A DNA stretch of 64,000 nt, taken from Siansivirga zeaxanthinifaciens CC-SAMT-1 (GTDB lineage Bacteria > Bacteroidota > Bacteroidia > Flavobacteriales > Flavobacteriaceae). How positions within the stretch are numbered: the first letter of the stretch is position 1; each line of letters starts with the position of its first letter. The stretch spans positions 802,001 to 866,000 of the forward strand of contig NZ_CP007202.1 of assembly GCF_000941055.1 (NCBI RefSeq). The letters are read 5' to 3'. The notes beneath the pieces are model-generated. The model was not told the origin of the DNA, did not search any database, and saw nothing but the letters and a program-made list of their open reading frames with translations. Shown piece after piece: positions 60,677-64,000 of the stretch. The translations under genes were made by a program, and so were the position numbers.

Positions 60677-61831
60677 TTATTTTGCTTTCGCTTTTTCGGC
60701 TTTTCTTTCGGCTCTTTTTTTAGCGCGCAATTCTTTTTTTGATGCTCTTTTTTCTTGAAAGGCATCTTTGTATTCTACATCATTATCAACTTCGCCTTTA
60801 AAAGCTTTTACCCAGGCATTTTTAAAAATATTGGTAACAGAAGACCAAACCCCCGTTTTTATATCGTTAAGATTACCTTCAATAGGTATTTTAGTGGCGA
60901 GTGTATTGGTTTTATGGTTTTTTAACAGAAAAATAAAAAAGCCATCCAATCCTTCCCAAAGAACTTCAAAGAATTTATCGTCTTTACCAATAAGCTTCGA
61001 ATTTTTTAATAAGGGTTTTACATAACCTTTTAGAAAGCCATCGGCAATCGCAATTTCACTGTATAATTCGAAAATACCGCTTGAAAAATCGATGCCAGCA
61101 TAATGTCTGGTTAAATCGTTTAGCGCCGTAACGTTCGCCGATTTTAACGACAATGATAAATCCATGTCGGGAATTTCTTTTACTAAATTAATATTGCCAT
61201 CTAACACCATGTTTCCATTGCCAACCGAAACTCCTGTAGCATGAAATTCGGAAGGTAAGGTATGTTCTTTAGCGACAATATTTCTTAAATTATTGGCATA
61301 CATTTCTAATCCGGAAATATGTAAATCGATGTCTGGATTAGCTTTTACCTGTACAAAGGCTAGTTTGCCTTGATGTACTTCAAAATGGTTTATGTTAATA
61401 GGAATAATGTTGGTAAGTGCTTTGGTCCAATCGTCAACACTTGTTTCTTCTCCAGCGGCTTGTTGGTCTTCAAAAACATAAATTATCTCTGGTTTAGTCA
61501 TGATAACCTCACTCACAATTTTACCTTTAAAAATAGATTTCCATTCTATTGAAATATCACTTTTAGGAAATTTTAAAAAAGGAATCTGTGTTTTGGCATT
61601 GGTTTTATTGAGGTACAAATCGTTTATAACATAAGCACCTCGAATAAGGGCGATATCAATATCTTCAACATGGCCATAATACCCCGGAATATCTGCTAAA
61701 ACATCATTAATATTATTTTTAACTAAGGTTGGTAAGTAAATTCTAAAACCTATAAAGGCTACTAGAATTATTAAAATAATTTTAAAACGTTTTTTTTTAT
61801 AAAACTTAATCTTTTTTTGGTTGGTGGTCAT
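60677..61831 (-). CDS. DUF748/AsmA-like membrane-anchored protein
   Basis: The 384-residue protein has a strongly basic start (MTTNQKKIKFYKKKRFK) followed by one membrane helix (about 18-35), then a long beta-rich region. The recurring hydrophobic strands and short signatures such as DIDIALIRGAYVINDLYL and INHFEVHQGKLAFVQV are of the DUF748/AsmA lipid-transfer type. It ends with a Lys/Arg/Ala-rich tail. It probably sits in the inner membrane facing the periplasm. The first 66 coding bases and the upstream intergenic DNA are duplicated at 62376-62518. Confidence 0.75.
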   Translation of the reverse strand: MTTNQKKIKFYKKKRFKIILIILVAFIGFRIYLPTLVKNNINDVLADIPGYYGHVEDIDIALIRGAYVINDLYLNKTNAKTQIPFLKFPKSDISIEWKSIFKGKIVSEVIMTKPEIIYVFEDQQAAGEETSVDDWTKALTNIIPININHFEVHQGKLAFVQVKANPDIDLHISGLEMYANNLRNIVAKEHTLPSEFHATGVSVGNGNMVLDGNINLVKEIPDMDLSLSLKSANVTALNDLTRHYAGIDFSSGIFELYSEIAIADGFLKGYVKPLLKNSKLIGKDDKFFEVLWEGLDGFFIFLLKNHKTNTLATKIPIEGNLNDIKTGVWSSVTNIFKNAWVKAFKGEVDNDVEYKDAFQEKRASKKELRAKKRAERKAEKAKAK

Positions 61832-62378
61832 GGGTTATAAGCTTTATATAAAAATATGAATTTATTTAATAAAAAAAGAGGCTTAGTATTAATTAAACAC
61901 TAAGCCTCAATTAATTGTTGTAAATAAATTATTTTGAATTATTCTCTTTGTTAATATCGGCCATAAGTTCTTTAGGGTCTATCTGTACATTTTTCACACT
62001 TTTTTTGGTTGTAAAAGTATATGTAGGATATGCCCAAGCCCAATCTTTAATTTGTGTGGCTTTGGTTGGTTTTTCGCCACGCATCATTTGTAATGGAATG
62101 TAAAAATCTTCGGTAGAACCATCGGTGTAAGTTACCGTTAAATCTATGGGCATGGGCATTAAACCGATACGTTCTAGAGTTACTGTTTTATCTTCAATCG
62201 ATTTTACCCCATAATCAATAGTATTTGTGGTTTGAGCAAAATCTACTAAATACCATTCCAGTTCTAAATCTGAAACTTTTTCTGCACAACGAATAATACT
62301 ATTTGGCGTAGGGTGTTTAAAAGCCCACTCGTTAAAATACGTTTTTAGGGTTTGTTTTAAATTTTCATCACCAATAAT
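61766..62378. repeat. Exact 610-bp tandem duplication, left copy
   Basis: Positions 61766-62378 are identical to 62376-62988 as far as I compared by eye (offset 610 bp). The two copies share the 3-bp junction AAT. The unit covers the 3' end of the M1 peptidase gene, its terminator, the intergenic DNA and the first 66 coding bases of the DUF748-like gene. Confidence 0.9.
61870..61909 (-). terminator. Terminator downstream of the chimeric ORF (left duplication copy)
   Basis: GAGGCTTAGT (61878-61887) pairs with ACTAAGCCTC (61899-61908), with a T-run following on the minus strand. It is identical to the copy at 62480-62519. Confidence 0.85.
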
Positions 62379-62441
62379 TATTAAAATAATTTTAAAACGT
62401 TTTTTTTTATAAAACTTAATCTTTTTTTGGTTGGTGGTCAT
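61929..62441 (-). pseudogene. Chimeric ORF: DUF748 N-terminus joined to the M1 peptidase C-terminus
   Basis: The 170-residue open frame starts with the first 22 residues of the DUF748-like protein (MTTNQKKIKFYKKKRFKIIL and two more). It continues in frame at IGDENLKQTLKTYFNEW into the last ~148 residues of the M1 peptidase. The join lies at the duplication junction 62376-62378. No metal site is retained, and the membrane helix is cut short, so it is probably a non-functional by-product, although it has an intact start codon and native upstream DNA. It may also be an assembly artefact. Confidence 0.8.
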
Positions 62442-62988
62442 GGGTTATAAGCTTTATATAAAAATATGAATTTATTTAATAAAAAAAGAGGCTTAGTATT
62501 AATTAAACACTAAGCCTCAATTAATTGTTGTAAATAAATTATTTTGAATTATTCTCTTTGTTAATATCGGCCATAAGTTCTTTAGGGTCTATCTGTACAT
62601 TTTTCACACTTTTTTTGGTTGTAAAAGTATATGTAGGATATGCCCAAGCCCAATCTTTAATTTGTGTGGCTTTGGTTGGTTTTTCGCCACGCATCATTTG
62701 TAATGGAATGTAAAAATCTTCGGTAGAACCATCGGTGTAAGTTACCGTTAAATCTATGGGCATGGGCATTAAACCGATACGTTCTAGAGTTACTGTTTTA
62801 TCTTCAATCGATTTTACCCCATAATCAATAGTATTTGTGGTTTGAGCAAAATCTACTAAATACCATTCCAGTTCTAAATCTGAAACTTTTTCTGCACAAC
62901 GAATAATACTATTTGGCGTAGGGTGTTTAAAAGCCCACTCGTTAAAATACGTTTTTAGGGTTTGTTTTAAATTTTCATCACCAATAAT
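62376..62988. repeat. Exact 610-bp tandem duplication, right copy
   Basis: This copy is identical to 61766-62378. The right copy holds the true 3' end of the M1 peptidase gene. Confidence 0.9.
62480..62519 (-). terminator. Terminator of the M1 peptidase gene (right duplication copy)
   Basis: Same stem as at 61870-61909: GAGGCTTAGT with ACTAAGCCTC, T-run on the minus strand, 20 bp after the peptidase stop. Confidence 0.85.
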
Positions 62989-64000
62989 ATATCCTAATTG
63001 CGCTAAAAACACTTCGCCTTTACTGTATGCAGAAATACTATACGCTTGGTTATATTGATAACGATCTGCATGCGTTGTTAAGGGTTGTTCTTTGCCAGAT
63101 TTTGCTAAATAGATATAACCTTTATAAGCACTAGCAGTGGGGTTTGGGTTATTTTCGTTCATGATGTCGTTCATAGCCCAATCGCTAATATAGCTGGTAA
63201 AACCCTCGTCCATCCATTCATGACGCGCTTCGTTTGAAGCTAATAAAAACTGAAACCAGGTATGAGCCATTTCGTGAGCCGTTACACCCACTAAACTACC
63301 GTAACTACGATTTCCTGTAATTAAAGTACACATGGCATATTCCATACCGCCATCGCCACCTTGAATAACCGAATATTGATCGTAAGGGTACTTGCCAACG
63401 TTTTTAGAGTAATATTGCATTAATTCAACCGTTTTTGGTTGCATTTTTTTCCAGTTTTCTAATTTCTGGGCATCTAAAGTGCTTTTGTATAAGAAGTGTA
63501 GGGTAGGACCATCGGGAACCTGCATGGTATCGTGAATATAATCTGGATCTGCAGCCCATGTAAAGTCGTGAACATTAGGCGCTTTAAAATGCCAGGTTAA
63601 TTTATCTGATTTTGGCTTATTAACCGTGCCTGTTTCGTAACCAAAACCTACTTCATTCGGATTTTGAAGATAACCAGTTCCGCCAACGATATAATTTCTA
63701 TCAATATGAAGCGTCACATCAAAATCACCCCAAACCCCATGAAATTCGCGACCAATGTATGGGTCGGCATGCCAGCCTTCAAAATCGTATTCTGCTAATT
63801 TTGGATACCATTGCGTCATTGATAATGCCACTCCTTCTTTATTATTTCTACCAGAACGACGTATTTGAATTGGTACTTGCCCATCAAATTCCATTTCAAA
63901 AGTTACACGTTCTCCTGGTTGAATAGGTTTTGCTAAATCAACCTCCAAAACGGTTCCTGCAGTTTCATATTTTAGTTTTTTACCATTTTGTTTTAACGAT
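62539..64000 (-). CDS. M1-family zinc aminopeptidase, C-terminal ~487 residues
   Basis: The gene enters from the right edge, so its start lies outside. A TTG at 63946-63948 is an ordinary Leu codon inside the frame, not the start. The zinc motif is HEMAH in VGVTAHEMAHTWFQF, with the third ligand Glu 18 residues later in HEWMDEGFTSY. The exopeptidase-type motif is GGMEYAMC in place of GAMEN. The upstream part (GVWGDFDVTLHID, GGTGYLQNP) is the M1 N-terminal saddle domain. It is a metalloaminopeptidase, probably exported, but the signal peptide is not in view. The last ~148 codons are duplicated to the left in a chimeric ORF. Confidence 0.93.
   Translation of the reverse strand, partial: SLKQNGKKLKYETAGTVLEVDLAKPIQPGERVTFEMEFDGQVPIQIRRSGRNNKEGVALSMTQWYPKLAEYDFEGWHADPYIGREFHGVWGDFDVTLHIDRNYIVGGTGYLQNPNEVGFGYETGTVNKPKSDKLTWHFKAPNVHDFTWAADPDYIHDTMQVPDGPTLHFLYKSTLDAQKLENWKKMQPKTVELMQYYSKNVGKYPYDQYSVIQGGDGGMEYAMCTLITGNRSYGSLVGVTAHEMAHTWFQFLLASNEARHEWMDEGFTSYISDWAMNDIMNENNPNPTASAYKGYIYLAKSGKEQPLTTHADRYQYNQAYSISAYSKGEVFLAQLGYIIGDENLKQTLKTYFNEWAFKHPTPNSIIRCAEKVSDLELEWYLVDFAQTTNTIDYGVKSIEDKTVTLERIGLMPMPIDLTVTYTDGSTEDFYIPLQMMRGEKPTKATQIKDWAWAYPTYTFTTKKSVKNVQIDPKELMADINKENNSK

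Noticed and set aside
63946..63948. TTG start for the M1 peptidase
   Set aside because: The frame stays open and family-like up to the window edge; this TTG is an internal Leu codon.

Overview
The window comes from an AT-rich chromosome of a member of the Bacteroidota, most likely a marine Flavobacteriaceae of the Formosa/Algibacter/Gramella kind. The signs are SusC/SusD genes, two proteins with type IX secretion (T9SS) sorting tails, Bacteroidota-type promoters (TAnnTTTG at -7), a tRNA without encoded CCA, flavobacterial families such as DUF4175, and a laminarin-type polysaccharide utilisation locus (PUL). Species was not determined and no database was searched.

Layout. 1-16 kb is housekeeping: the 5' part of mnmG with a perfect parS-like palindrome in its leader, ybeY, a DUF4175 giant, gltX, an SPFH protein, a two-component system next to a small secreted repeat protein and an orphan four-helix-bundle sensor, glnS, folB, tRNA-Cys and a LysE exporter. 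16.4-51.0 kb is one continuous minus-strand beta-1,3-glucan (laminarin) PUL. 51.2-64 kb returns to housekeeping: DUF2807, YbjQ, RNase R, a 667-bp AT-rich divergent intergenic region, rpiB, a cation efflux gene, an ElaA-like gene, an OmpA-like gene, a CtpA-like protease, rnpA, a PepSY protein, a DUF748-like protein and an M1 peptidase. The last two are affected by an exact 610-bp tandem duplication that creates a chimeric gene.

How the PUL should work (inference from families and targeting signals). A T9SS-secreted GH81 with beta-glucan-binding modules and a T9SS-secreted binding protein act outside the cell. SusC/SusD, three binding lipoproteins, a GH16 laminarinase lipoprotein and a GH2-like glycosidase fused to a putative outer-membrane barrel act at the outer membrane. 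GH30 (beta-1,6 branches) and a GH17 lipoprotein with basic residues after the lipid cysteine probably work in the periplasm. A GPH-type symporter imports oligosaccharides. In the cytoplasm a GH149/GH94-type phosphorylase and a leaderless GH17 finish the job. No GH3 beta-glucosidase is present in the window. A membrane-bound SusR-like regulator (Reg_prop, Y_Y_Y, LuxR-type HTH) sits upstream of susC.

The most noteworthy new observation is a shared cis-regulatory architecture in front of three PUL transcription units (starts at 23139, 39930 and 48010). Each has a nearly identical 20-mer (CCTCAACAAAAAACATACAT, then three bases and an A-tract) 67-130 bp from the start codon. Each also has, 83-107 bp further upstream, a head-to-tail pair of 11-bp elements (consensus WTGTWGTGGTR). 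This predicts one regulon. Other points worth checking are the glycosidase-barrel fusion, the YKNYKPW repeat protein with two palindromes in its promoter beside a NarL-type response regulator, the duplication chimera, the parS site and a possible replication origin at about 54.9 kb.
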